From CBDUJZ01 sp047629415 (GTDB taxonomy: Bacteria; Myxococcota_A; Bradymonadia; REDH01), in contig JBLHWZ010000024.1 in the NCBI GenBank assembly GCA_047629415.1, positions 1 through 33,715 of the forward strand: a stretch of DNA of 33,715 nt, read 5' to 3'. Positions 6,588 to 15,924 of this stretch are shown here, one piece after another. Every line of letters begins with the position of its first letter. The stretch's first letter is position 1. Made by a program: the position numbers and the translations under genes. The notes below the pieces were generated by a model. The model was not told the origin of the DNA. It ran no database searches and was given only the letters and a program-made list of their open reading frames with translations.

Positions 6588-8446
6588 TGGGACAACGGAC
6601 CCACGCGAGCAAGTACGTTTGGCCGTTAGCGCTCGGTGCAATAGCGGCCGTGTACTTGGCGACCTCTGCCCGCTTCGTATTGGGAGGCGATAACGGCGAG
6701 TTTGCGACGATGTTTGCCACCGGGGGTGTGCCGCACCCATCGGGGTATCCAGCTTTTGCGGTCTACCTGCGGTTGATGTCGTGGATGCCCGGGGTATCGC
6801 CGGCGCATGGCGCAGCGATCTCGACGGCGATCTTGGGAATCGCAGCCGTGGTGATGGTGCGTGCAGCTTGTCGGGCGTGGGGCGCCTCCCTTCAGTCGAG
6901 CACGTTGGCCGCTGTGACGTTCGGTCTCTCTCCCCTCATGTGGAAGCTCAGTACGCACGCTGAGGTCTTTGCGCTTCACGCACTATTGGCGGCATCGATT
7001 CTTCGTGTGACGGGTCCATCGGCACGTCTGTCGCTGTCTCGACGAGCCTTGCTCCTGGGGCTGCTCGCTGGCCTCGGACTAGCTAACAACCACTCGTTGG
7101 TGACGATCGCACCATTGGGGTTCTACGGAGCATATCGCGTGCTGATCGAATCGCCCCAGCGGTTGCGCGCGCTGGGACTCGCGCTCGGCGGTATGTGTCT
7201 TGGTCTGTCACCGTATCTCTACCTAGTTCTTGTCGCGCGCTCAGGTGCGGACGTCCTCGTTTGGGGGGATACCTCCACCGCGTCTGGGCTGCTGCACCAC
7301 TTCCTGCGTGCGGACTACGGCACGACACAGCTCGCGATTTCAGAGGAGAGCAGCTCGGCTTTGGCTCATATCTCCCGCCTGTTGGTCGAGCTTGCGAAGA
7401 ATCTGAGCTACGTCCCGGTCGTCTTCATTGTGATCGGCGTCGCGACGCTCTTCGGGGCTCGACGCTCGCGTCCGAACCCCGGACTCGGCCTCGCTTCGGC
7501 CTCGGTGAAGGCCCCGCGTCTGCACGAGAGCACCGTTCGTGAAGACACACGGCCGTCCACGACCTCGGTAGGTCGTCGTCCGGCGTTACCAATGGGGCAC
7601 GGCGTTGCTTGGCTTCTTACGTGGATTTGCGTCGGCCCTCTGTTCATTGGGATGTTTAACCTCCCGCTCGAAGGGCTCGCCACGATCGTCGTCGAACGCT
7701 TCTATCTCCTCCCAATGGTCCTTCTGTGCGTCCCGCTCGCTCGCGGGATCGACCGTGTTCTAGAAGGGCAACTTCGCGCGGTAGAGGTGTACTCTCCGGT
7801 CTGCATAGGGCTGCTCTCGCTCTTCATAGTGACCGGCCTGGACCACGTGCGCGACCATCACCGGGGAGACGTCGAATCGTACCTGCTTAACTCGCTCAAC
7901 ACGGTGGAGCCTGACAGCGTCATTCTGGGTACGGGAGACCACCGAATCTACGGCTTTCACTACGTGCAGCGCGTCCTCCACCAGCGTGAAGATGTTACCT
8001 ATATCGACCCATTGCTGCTCAACTACCAATGGTATCGCAGCCAGATTGAGGAGCTCCTTGGAATGGAGTTGGTCGGGATCTCCGAGGGCAGCGTGAACTC
8101 GGTTGAGCTCGCTGAGGGACTCTATCAAGCCGGGCGGAGTATCTACCTGACCAACCGATTCTCGAACGCTATCGTTCAGGGCGCGCCCAACTATCCGATC
8201 GGTACGCTGATTCGAATTGGTGCTCCACCGTCTCCGGCCCGGCTTGAGGCGATGAACGTGAGCGTTGCCGCGAACTACCGTTATCCTTCGGGGGAGGCGA
8301 CGGACCCGGATGGCTGGGCGGCATCGGTCAACGCAGAATACACCCGACCCTGGCGCGTCCTCGCTCAAGCCTATGAGAGCATGGGCGACTTTGAAGCGGC
8401 CGAGCGCTGCCGAAATCACGGCGTGATCATCCCGAGTATTCCATGA
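6587..8446 (+). CDS. DUF2723 polytopic membrane protein (GT-C-type glycosyltransferase-like)
   Basis: I chose the ATG at 6587, overlapping the preceding stop (TGATG), giving 619 aa. An in-frame upstream start would overlap the previous gene by 60 bp. After the first membrane helix comes GGDNGEF (33-39) and then PHPSGYP (49-55), the hallmark of DUF2723, the family of human TMEM260. The acidic residues D35 and E38 sit in the first periplasmic loop, where GT-C enzymes keep their catalytic acid. Many hydrophobic segments follow to about residue 430, then a soluble C-terminal domain of about 180 residues. TMEM260 is an O-mannosyltransferase, so a protein O-glycosylation role using a lipid-linked sugar is plausible. 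The nearby pilin is an attractive substrate, but this is inference. Confidence 0.85.
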   Translation: MGQRTHASKYVWPLALGAIAAVYLATSARFVLGGDNGEFATMFATGGVPHPSGYPAFAVYLRLMSWMPGVSPAHGAAISTAILGIAAVVMVRAACRAWGASLQSSTLAAVTFGLSPLMWKLSTHAEVFALHALLAASILRVTGPSARLSLSRRALLLGLLAGLGLANNHSLVTIAPLGFYGAYRVLIESPQRLRALGLALGGMCLGLSPYLYLVLVARSGADVLVWGDTSTASGLLHHFLRADYGTTQLAISEESSSALAHISRLLVELAKNLSYVPVVFIVIGVATLFGARRSRPNPGLGLASASVKAPRLHESTVREDTRPSTTSVGRRPALPMGHGVAWLLTWICVGPLFIGMFNLPLEGLATIVVERFYLLPMVLLCVPLARGIDRVLEGQLRAVEVYSPVCIGLLSLFIVTGLDHVRDHHRGDVESYLLNSLNTVEPDSVILGTGDHRIYGFHYVQRVLHQREDVTYIDPLLLNYQWYRSQIEELLGMELVGISEGSVNSVELAEGLYQAGRSIYLTNRFSNAIVQGAPNYPIGTLIRIGAPPSPARLEAMNVSVAANYRYPSGEATDPDGWAASVNAEYTRPWRVLAQAYESMGDFEAAERCRNHGVIIPSIP

Positions 8447-9576
8447 TGGAAGTTCCACTTCTGAGCCTGAAGAAGCTCTACGCCGAGCAGCGTGACGAAA
8501 TCAACGCAGCCATCGCGCGTGTCGTCGAGTCTCAAGTGTTCATCCAAGGGCCGGAAGTCCTCGGGCTGGAGTCCGAAGTGGAGGCATTTCTCGGCGGCGG
8601 TGCGCACGCGATCGGCTGCGGTTCAGGCAGCGACGCGATCGTTTTGGCGTTAAAGGCGCTGGGAGTTGGCCCAGGAGACGAGGTAATAACGCCCGTTCAT
8701 TCGTTCACCTCCACCGCGACATCCGTGGACATCGTCGGTGCGACGCCCGTCTTCGTCGACGTCGAGGAACATTCGCTTAACCTCGACCCTCGGCTGCTCG
8801 CCGCCGCGCTGACGGACGCAACCAAGGCCGTTGTGGCGGTACACCTCTTTGGCCGCTGCGCCGATGTTCACGCCGTGCGTCGGGAGTTGGATTCGGCAGG
8901 CCGACAAGACGTCTTGATCATTGAGGACGCGGCCCAGTCGTTGGGCGCTCGACTACGAGGCGAGGCTGCCTGCACGATCGGCGCGCTCGCGACCACGTCG
9001 TTTTTCCCGACAAAGAACCTCGGCGCATTCGGTGATGGTGGGATGTGTTTCGCGAAATCGGAGGTTCACGCTAGCGACCTGCGCGCGCTGAGGGCTCACG
9101 GTGCGCGCGAGAAGTACAAGGCGGAGATGATCGGTTTCAACTCCCGTCTCGACTCTCTGCAAGCCGCCGTGCTCCGGGTGAAACTGCCAGCGCTGGACAG
9201 GTGGAGCGCGTCTAGACGGCGAAGCGCAGCGCGCTACCACGAACTCTTTGGGTCGGCTGGTCTGCAGGGTTTCGTGACGTGTCCCCCAGCCCACGACGAT
9301 GAGTTCGAGCACATCTATAATCAGTTCAACCTGAGGGTGAGTCGTCGAGACGAACTGCAGGCGTTTCTTCAGTCGAAAGGCGTGGGGACGGCGGTGTATT
9401 ACCCGAGGACTCTCGCTCAGCAGCCGTGCTACTCGGGCCGAGGCTTCGATGATGTCCAGTTTCCGATCGCGACAGCAGCAGCGGCAGATTCTCTTGCGAT
9501 TCCGGTCGCGCCGGGAACCTCGGCCGAGGCCCAGCACTATGTCGTGGCGCAGATCGCCGCTTTCTACGGCGTCTGA
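8443..9576 (+). CDS. DegT/DnrJ/EryC1/StrS-family sugar aminotransferase (second)
   Basis: The 377-aa enzyme has the PLP lysine K191 in FFPTKNLGAFGDGG, D162 in LIIEDAAQSLGA, and GCGSGSDAIVLAL near residues 58-70. This resembles the FdtB/QdtB/WbpE branch, which makes 3-amino NDP-sugars, more than the enzyme at 3132. Two ATG codons in tandem (8443 and 8446) are possible starts, both overlapping the stop of the DUF2723 gene. It is the last gene of the eight-gene overlapping cluster. Its stop lies inside one copy of a 28-bp imperfect direct repeat shared with the end of the convergent gene. Confidence 0.92.
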   Translation: MMEVPLLSLKKLYAEQRDEINAAIARVVESQVFIQGPEVLGLESEVEAFLGGGAHAIGCGSGSDAIVLALKALGVGPGDEVITPVHSFTSTATSVDIVGATPVFVDVEEHSLNLDPRLLAAALTDATKAVVAVHLFGRCADVHAVRRELDSAGRQDVLIIEDAAQSLGARLRGEAACTIGALATTSFFPTKNLGAFGDGGMCFAKSEVHASDLRALRAHGAREKYKAEMIGFNSRLDSLQAAVLRVKLPALDRWSASRRRSAARYHELFGSAGLQGFVTCPPAHDDEFEHIYNQFNLRVSRRDELQAFLQSKGVGTAVYYPRTLAQQPCYSGRGFDDVQFPIATAAAADSLAIPVAPGTSAEAQHYVVAQIAAFYGV

Positions 9577-9625
9577 CGCCGGCGCGCGGCCAAGCTCTCT
9601 ACGGCAGCTGACGCCCGCGCGCGGC
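9563..9625. repeat. Imperfect 28-bp direct repeat across a convergent gene junction
   Basis: Bases 9563-9590 and 9598-9625 match at 25 of 28 positions (both begin TCTACGGC and end GCGCGCGGC) with a 35-bp period. The first copy contains the stop of the + strand aminotransferase and the second contains the stop of the - strand lipoprotein gene. No stem-loop terminator with a T-run is evident here. Confidence 0.7.
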
Positions 9626-11227
9626 GAACTCGACGCCGGGTCGAGCGGCGTCCCCGCCGACCAGGATTTTGCCAAGCTCAATCGCTCCGAACTCTGGTCG
9701 CATCTGCTCGTTCGCGAATTGTAGCGCGAACTCGGGGACGCCGCTCAATATCTCGGAGGCGTCGGGAAGGCCGAGCAAGACTGCGTACTCGCGGGTCCCG
9801 CCCGACGAGGGTAGGTCGATCTCGAATTCGAGGTTCGTGGTGACGCCTGGTCCCCATGTTCGTGGATCCAAATCCGCCACGAATGTGCGCAGCGTGTTGC
9901 CGTGGTCGACGAGCCAAACGGTCACCCAGCGCGGGTTCCGAAGTGGGCCGAAGCCTACGTTACGAATGCTCACATTTAGCGTCGCCGTCGCTCCAGGGGC
10001 GGCCCACTCGTTAAGGGAGTACCGCTCGACTTGCAGTCGGTGTCCTAGCCGGCGGCTGATCTCCTCGTAGCAGCCACCGTTCTGCCATCCGGCGAGCACG
10101 TTGGGGTGCCACGAAGAGCTTAGATAGGAGAATCTGAACAACTCGAGTTCGGCGAGCGCGCTGGCGCACTCGGAGCGCGGAGGGTTAGCCGAGCATGTTT
10201 CGCCACCGACCGGCACATGGGCGCTCTCATCGGCGACGTAGTTCATCCACTCTGAGACTGGACTCGCGTAGGTGCCGGAGTCCGAATCGGAGGCGAGAAA
10301 GCAGTCGTTGTGGTGGCCAACTCGAGCGAGCGGGCTACCGTCAAACGCATCGGTTGGGAGCAGCGGGCCCGCGAAGATCTCTTGCTTGAACATGGGTGTT
10401 CGGACGGAGACTGAGCGATCCGTTGGTAGCGCAGCGAGAAGTGCCTCCAGAATCGCGCGGCGTGGCTCGGGCGTATCAAGTGCGTTGGAGGAGGAGTGCC
10501 ACTCTCCCCACGCGCCAATGAAGCCGGCCTCTAGGACAAAGACGACGTCGGAGTGGGCCTCCAAGACAGGCGCGAGCTGCGAAATGTGCATCAGAACCTG
10601 CTCCAGCGGTGCATCGATTCCGGCTTCAGTGGCGTCGTAGCGGAATCGGAGGACGACCTTTAGACCGGCGTCGCGAACGTTCAGCAGCCCTGAACTCAAA
10701 CGCCGAAGAAACTCGTCCGAGATGGGAGCTTCACGGAACTCACCAATGTTCACGCCGGCCCACGCCAGGGTGCGCCCATCGTTTCGGTAGGCACGCAGCG
10801 CCGGGACTTCGTCATCAAGGAGATTGATGGACTCGATCCAGCCGCGCTCCGGATCAACGAGCGGTCGGTCGTGGGGGCTCAGCGTCAGCGTCTGCAGCGG
10901 TCCCAGGATGGCAGGTCCGAGGTCAGCTTCTGGCCCGCCGTCAGCGTCGGAGGCTGCGCCGGAATCCGCCTCGACCGGACCGGTATCAGCGCCCGATATA
11001 TCGTCGTTCTGCGTGTCCTCCGTTGCGTGACCGAACGTGTCTCTCGGCGATCCGTCGTCTGCAACGTCACTCACATCCGCGCCCACAGCATCCGAGCTAA
11101 AGGCCCCGTTTACGTCGAACTCCTGCTGAACGTCGGCACCAGATGGCCGGGCGGGCTGACCACATCCTGCAAGTGTGAGCGCTGCAAGGGCTGCAAGCCA
11201 CGTGGCGGAGACCATCCTTGTGCTCAT
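9599..11227 (-). CDS. Lipoprotein with DUF4874/DUF4832-type glycoside-hydrolase-like fold
   Basis: The start at 11227 gives MSTRMVSATWLAALAALTLAGC, a lipoprotein signal with Cys at residue 22; an in-frame start 42 bases upstream would only lengthen the n-region. A low-complexity acidic linker (about residues 30-105) precedes the folded part. There, segments such as DPERGWIESINLL, LRFRYD and GEWHSSSNAL fit the DUF4874/DUF4832 pair, which is predicted to be a TIM-barrel followed by a beta-sandwich. The family is thought to be carbohydrate-active, but activity is not established to my knowledge. The 542-aa protein is probably attached to a membrane outside the cytoplasm. It is convergent with the pilus cluster and divergent from mrp. 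Confidence 0.85.
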   Translation of the reverse strand: MSTRMVSATWLAALAALTLAGCGQPARPSGADVQQEFDVNGAFSSDAVGADVSDVADDGSPRDTFGHATEDTQNDDISGADTGPVEADSGAASDADGGPEADLGPAILGPLQTLTLSPHDRPLVDPERGWIESINLLDDEVPALRAYRNDGRTLAWAGVNIGEFREAPISDEFLRRLSSGLLNVRDAGLKVVLRFRYDATEAGIDAPLEQVLMHISQLAPVLEAHSDVVFVLEAGFIGAWGEWHSSSNALDTPEPRRAILEALLAALPTDRSVSVRTPMFKQEIFAGPLLPTDAFDGSPLARVGHHNDCFLASDSDSGTYASPVSEWMNYVADESAHVPVGGETCSANPPRSECASALAELELFRFSYLSSSWHPNVLAGWQNGGCYEEISRRLGHRLQVERYSLNEWAAPGATATLNVSIRNVGFGPLRNPRWVTVWLVDHGNTLRTFVADLDPRTWGPGVTTNLEFEIDLPSSGGTREYAVLLGLPDASEILSGVPEFALQFANEQMRPEFGAIELGKILVGGDAARPGVEFAARGRQLP

Positions 11228-11320
11228 TTGCGGTACTTCGGAGTGAGAAGGCTGAGTCGCGGGCGACAACCGAGAGGAGTCTGACGAACTACTGGTACGG
11301 CCGCAAGCCGACAGTCCTCC

Positions 11321-11349
11321 TTGCCACGTTGCCTGCTCGGTCGTATTGG
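11321..11349 (+). promoter_or_regulatory. Possible sigma-70-type promoter for mrp
   Basis: TTGCCA at 11321-11326, 17 bp, then TATTGG at 11344-11349. The -35 element is good and the -10 element is weak. The transcript would begin about 25 nt before the ATG at 11381. It lies in the 153-bp divergent region; I see no better candidate on this strand. Confidence 0.35.
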
Positions 11350-11380
11350 CGCGACGTCACACAGCACCGAGAGAGAGACA

Positions 11381-12646
11381 ATGGCAGACGAGTTTGAAAT
11401 CAAGGCAATGGTCATCGACGCATGCTCGGGTGTTAACGACCCAAGCACCGGCGAGTCAGTGTTGGACGCGCACATCCTCGAAGACATCGAGGTCGCGGGT
11501 TCGATCGTAACGATTTCGCTGAAGTTCCCTGACAAGTACGATCGGAATCACCGGTGGGAAGTCGAGGATGCGGTGACCGACGCTGTTCAAGCTCTTGAGG
11601 ATGTTACGGAGGCCAAGGTCTCGTCGTTCACTGAGAGCTACGATCCGGCCAAGGAAGTTGCGAAGGCGGAGGCTGTTGAAGAGGCGCCAGCGGAAGATAA
11701 GGCCGGAGTACCTCCGGAAGCGGCGGCGGCCGCACCCTCGTCTCAATCTGTGAAGCCTGCTGCGCTGCAGGGTGTCGGTCGAGTCATCGCCGTCGCATCC
11801 GGAAAGGGCGGCGTGGGCAAGTCGACGGTCTCGGTGAACTTGGCGCTTTCTCTGAAGCGCCTCGGCTTCACGGTTGGCCTGCTCGATATCGACGTTTACG
11901 GCCCAAGCCTGCCGACGCTGCTCGGCATCAGCGACCGTCCGAGCGTTGAGGACAAGCGCATCATCCCGCTGGAAGCAGAGGGCATGAAGCTTATGTCGCT
12001 CGGGTTCTTGATGGATGAGGACACGCCGGTGATCTGGCGCGGACCAATCGTCACGGGAATCATCCGCCAGTTCCTTCAGGACGTTGATTGGCAGGGCGTG
12101 GATTACCTGATTGTGGACTTGCCGCCCGGCACGGGCGACGCACAGCTGAGCCTCGCGCAAACGGTGCCGGTCGACGGTGCGATCATCGTAACGACGCCGA
12201 GCGACTTGGCGTTGGTGGACGCAGCGCGTGGCCTTCGCATGTTCGAAACGTTGAACGTCGACGTCATGGGTATCGTTGAGAATATGGCGTACTTCGACTG
12301 GCCGGGCGCCCCGGCTGTTGAGGCTGCGTTGGCAGATGTCCCCGACGGCGCGGCAAAGGACGCGATCGCGGCGGCATTGGCCGAGCATGGGAAGATGCAC
12401 ATCTTCGGATCCGGCGGTGGAAGGCGTGAAGCGACCCGTCTTGAGACCTCGTTCCTCGGCGAGATTCCGCTCGACGGCGCGGTGCGTGCAGGCGGCGACT
12501 CTGGGCGTCCGATCGTGATCGGCGACCCCGAGAGTGGCGTGACGAAGGCGTTCCTTGAGTTGGCCCAGAAGGTGACGGAACTGAAGCCTCTGGACTCGGA
12601 CGACAAGGCCCCGAAGAAGGGCATGTTCTCCTTCCTGAAGAGCTAG
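11381..12646 (+). CDS. mrp: Mrp/NBP35/ApbC-like P-loop ATPase without the CxxC motif
   Basis: The ATG at 11381 follows a GAGAGAGA ribosome-binding stretch and gives 421 aa. Residues 1-90 resemble the DUF59/MIP18 domain common in Mrp proteins, followed by an Ala/Glu/Pro-rich linker (about 90-130). The P-loop domain has the deviant Walker A GKGGVGKST (141-149), DVYGPSLP, and LIVDLPPGTGD. Mrp/ApbC proteins carry Fe-S clusters for delivery to apoproteins and bind them through CxxC after GIVENM. Here GIVENM (297-302) is followed by a 37-residue stretch with no cysteine before HIFGSGGG (340-347). The only Cys in the whole protein is C15. It therefore probably cannot bridge a 4Fe-4S cluster in the usual way. 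Its gene precedes prkA, which has its own promoter. Confidence 0.9.
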   Translation: MADEFEIKAMVIDACSGVNDPSTGESVLDAHILEDIEVAGSIVTISLKFPDKYDRNHRWEVEDAVTDAVQALEDVTEAKVSSFTESYDPAKEVAKAEAVEEAPAEDKAGVPPEAAAAAPSSQSVKPAALQGVGRVIAVASGKGGVGKSTVSVNLALSLKRLGFTVGLLDIDVYGPSLPTLLGISDRPSVEDKRIIPLEAEGMKLMSLGFLMDEDTPVIWRGPIVTGIIRQFLQDVDWQGVDYLIVDLPPGTGDAQLSLAQTVPVDGAIIVTTPSDLALVDAARGLRMFETLNVDVMGIVENMAYFDWPGAPAVEAALADVPDGAAKDAIAAALAEHGKMHIFGSGGGRREATRLETSFLGEIPLDGAVRAGGDSGRPIVIGDPESGVTKAFLELAQKVTELKPLDSDDKAPKKGMFSFLKS

Positions 12647-12652
12647 CCAAGC

Positions 12653-12668
12653 TGGCATCGGCTTCGCA
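12653..12668 (+). promoter_or_regulatory. Sigma-54-like -24/-12 promoter of the prkA operon
   Basis: TGGCAT at 12653-12658, 5 bp, then TCGCA at 12664-12668. The GG and GC are 12 bp apart and the -12 element is the same TCGCA as in the pilA promoter. Transcription would start near 12679, 64 nt before the prkA ATG. In E. coli the homologous yeaGH operon is known to be RpoN/NtrC-dependent, which supports the reading. Confidence 0.62.
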
Positions 12669-12694
12669 TCAATCTTAGGGACATGTTAAACTGA

Positions 12695-12713
12695 GAGCCG
12701 GCTTCACCGGCTC
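12695..12713 (+). other. Stem-loop in the prkA leader
   Basis: GAGCCGG (12695-12701) pairs with CCGGCTC (12707-12713) around a 5-nt loop. The downstream sequence CTTTCACTT is only weakly T-rich. It could be the mrp terminator or a hairpin in the 5' leader of the prkA transcript. Confidence 0.45.
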
Positions 12714-12742
12714 CTTTCACTTACTGTCACTTGGATAGTTCC

Positions 12743-14800
<2,058 letters not shown>

Positions 14801-14814
14801 CCCGGAACCGTTAC

Positions 14815-15924
14815 GTGAGAATCCAACAGGACCACAGCCGGTTCCGTGAGATCGTCCGAGGCCGCATCAAACGCGACCTGCGGAAGTACATGTCGAACAA
14901 CGACTTGATCGGTCGCCAGGGTGGTAAGACCGTCAAGATCCCGATCAGTCGCATCGACATCCCGAGGTTCCGGCTTGGCTCGTCCGAGGGTGGAGAGGGA
15001 GTCGGGCAAGGGCAGGGTGAGGTCGGCGACGGCATTGGTCAGGGCGACCCGCAGAAGGGTGATGGGCCCGGGGAGGCTGGCCAGGATGAGGGCGCCAAGG
15101 AACTCGAAATGGAGGTGACGCTCGAGGAACTGGCCGAGCTCATGGGCGAGGAGCTGGAGCTGCCGAGGATTGAGCCGAAGGGTTCGAAGAACATCTCGAC
15201 GACGAGCGTGAAGTACTCAGGAGTCCGTCAAGTGGGTCCTGAGTCGCTAAAGACTTTCAAACGCACCTACAAGGAAGCGCTGAAGCGGATGATTGCCAGC
15301 GGGGAGTACAATCCGGAGAATCCTGTGATCGTTCCTCGTCGCGAGGATCACCGCTACCGGTCATGGTCGGAACAGGAGGAGCCCGCCACGCAGGCCGTGA
15401 TCATCTACATGATGGATGTCTCAGGCTCGATGGGAGAGGAGCAGAAGGAGATCGTTCGCATGGAGTCATTCTGGCTCGATACGTGGCTCCGCGTTCAGTA
15501 CAAAGGCATCGAGTCCCGTTACATCATTCACGACTCGACGGCGCGTGAGGTCGACCGTGACACGTTCTTCCGGACACGTGAGAGCGGCGGGACGATGATC
15601 TCCAGCGCCTATCGGGTCTGCTTAGACATCATGGAAGCGGACTATCCGCCGAGCGAATGGAACATCTACCCGTTCCATTTCTCGGATGGAGACAACTGGT
15701 CCCTGGATGACACGAAAGAGTGTTTGAGATTGCTTAGAGAGGAGATCATCCCTCGCTCAAACATGTTCAGCTATGGGCAGGTCGATAGCCCCTATGGCTC
15801 CGGCCAGTTCCTTAAGGACCTTCAGGAGAACTATGGGAGCGAAGAGAAGGTCGCCCTCAGCGAGATCAAGAACCGCGATATGATCTACGACAGCATCAAG
15901 GACTTCCTCGGGAAAGGGCTATGA
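14815..15924 (+). CDS. yeaH: DUF444 / YeaH-YhbH family protein with von Willebrand A domain
   Basis: The start is GTG at 14815, 14 bp after the prkA stop, giving 369 aa; no strong Shine-Dalgarno sequence is visible. The basic N-terminus (residues 1-25) and Gly/Gln/Asp-rich flexible linker (about 56-95) are typical of DUF444. The C-terminal half is a VWA domain with a complete MIDAS signature: DVSGS (D201, S203, S205) and T260 in ESGGT. YeaH/YhbH is always encoded next to PrkA and is thought to be its partner. Here a second AAA+ ATPase (MoxR) in the same operon could also use this VWA domain. Its stop overlaps the spoVR ATG (ATGA). Confidence 0.95.
   Translation: MRIQQDHSRFREIVRGRIKRDLRKYMSNNDLIGRQGGKTVKIPISRIDIPRFRLGSSEGGEGVGQGQGEVGDGIGQGDPQKGDGPGEAGQDEGAKELEMEVTLEELAELMGEELELPRIEPKGSKNISTTSVKYSGVRQVGPESLKTFKRTYKEALKRMIASGEYNPENPVIVPRREDHRYRSWSEQEEPATQAVIIYMMDVSGSMGEEQKEIVRMESFWLDTWLRVQYKGIESRYIIHDSTAREVDRDTFFRTRESGGTMISSAYRVCLDIMEADYPPSEWNIYPFHFSDGDNWSLDDTKECLRLLREEIIPRSNMFSYGQVDSPYGSGQFLKDLQENYGSEEKVALSEIKNRDMIYDSIKDFLGKGL

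Noticed and set aside
12509..12522. Inverted repeat CCGATC-GT-GATCGG inside mrp as an enhancer site for the prkA promoter
   Set aside because: It is short, in coding sequence and does not resemble the pilA upstream site; chance is a good explanation.
11456..12658. A 400-codon open frame on the minus strand opposite mrp
   Set aside because: It lies fully antisense to a clear Mrp family gene, has no recognisable motif and is rich in Arg and His as expected from the reverse strand of GC-rich coding sequence.
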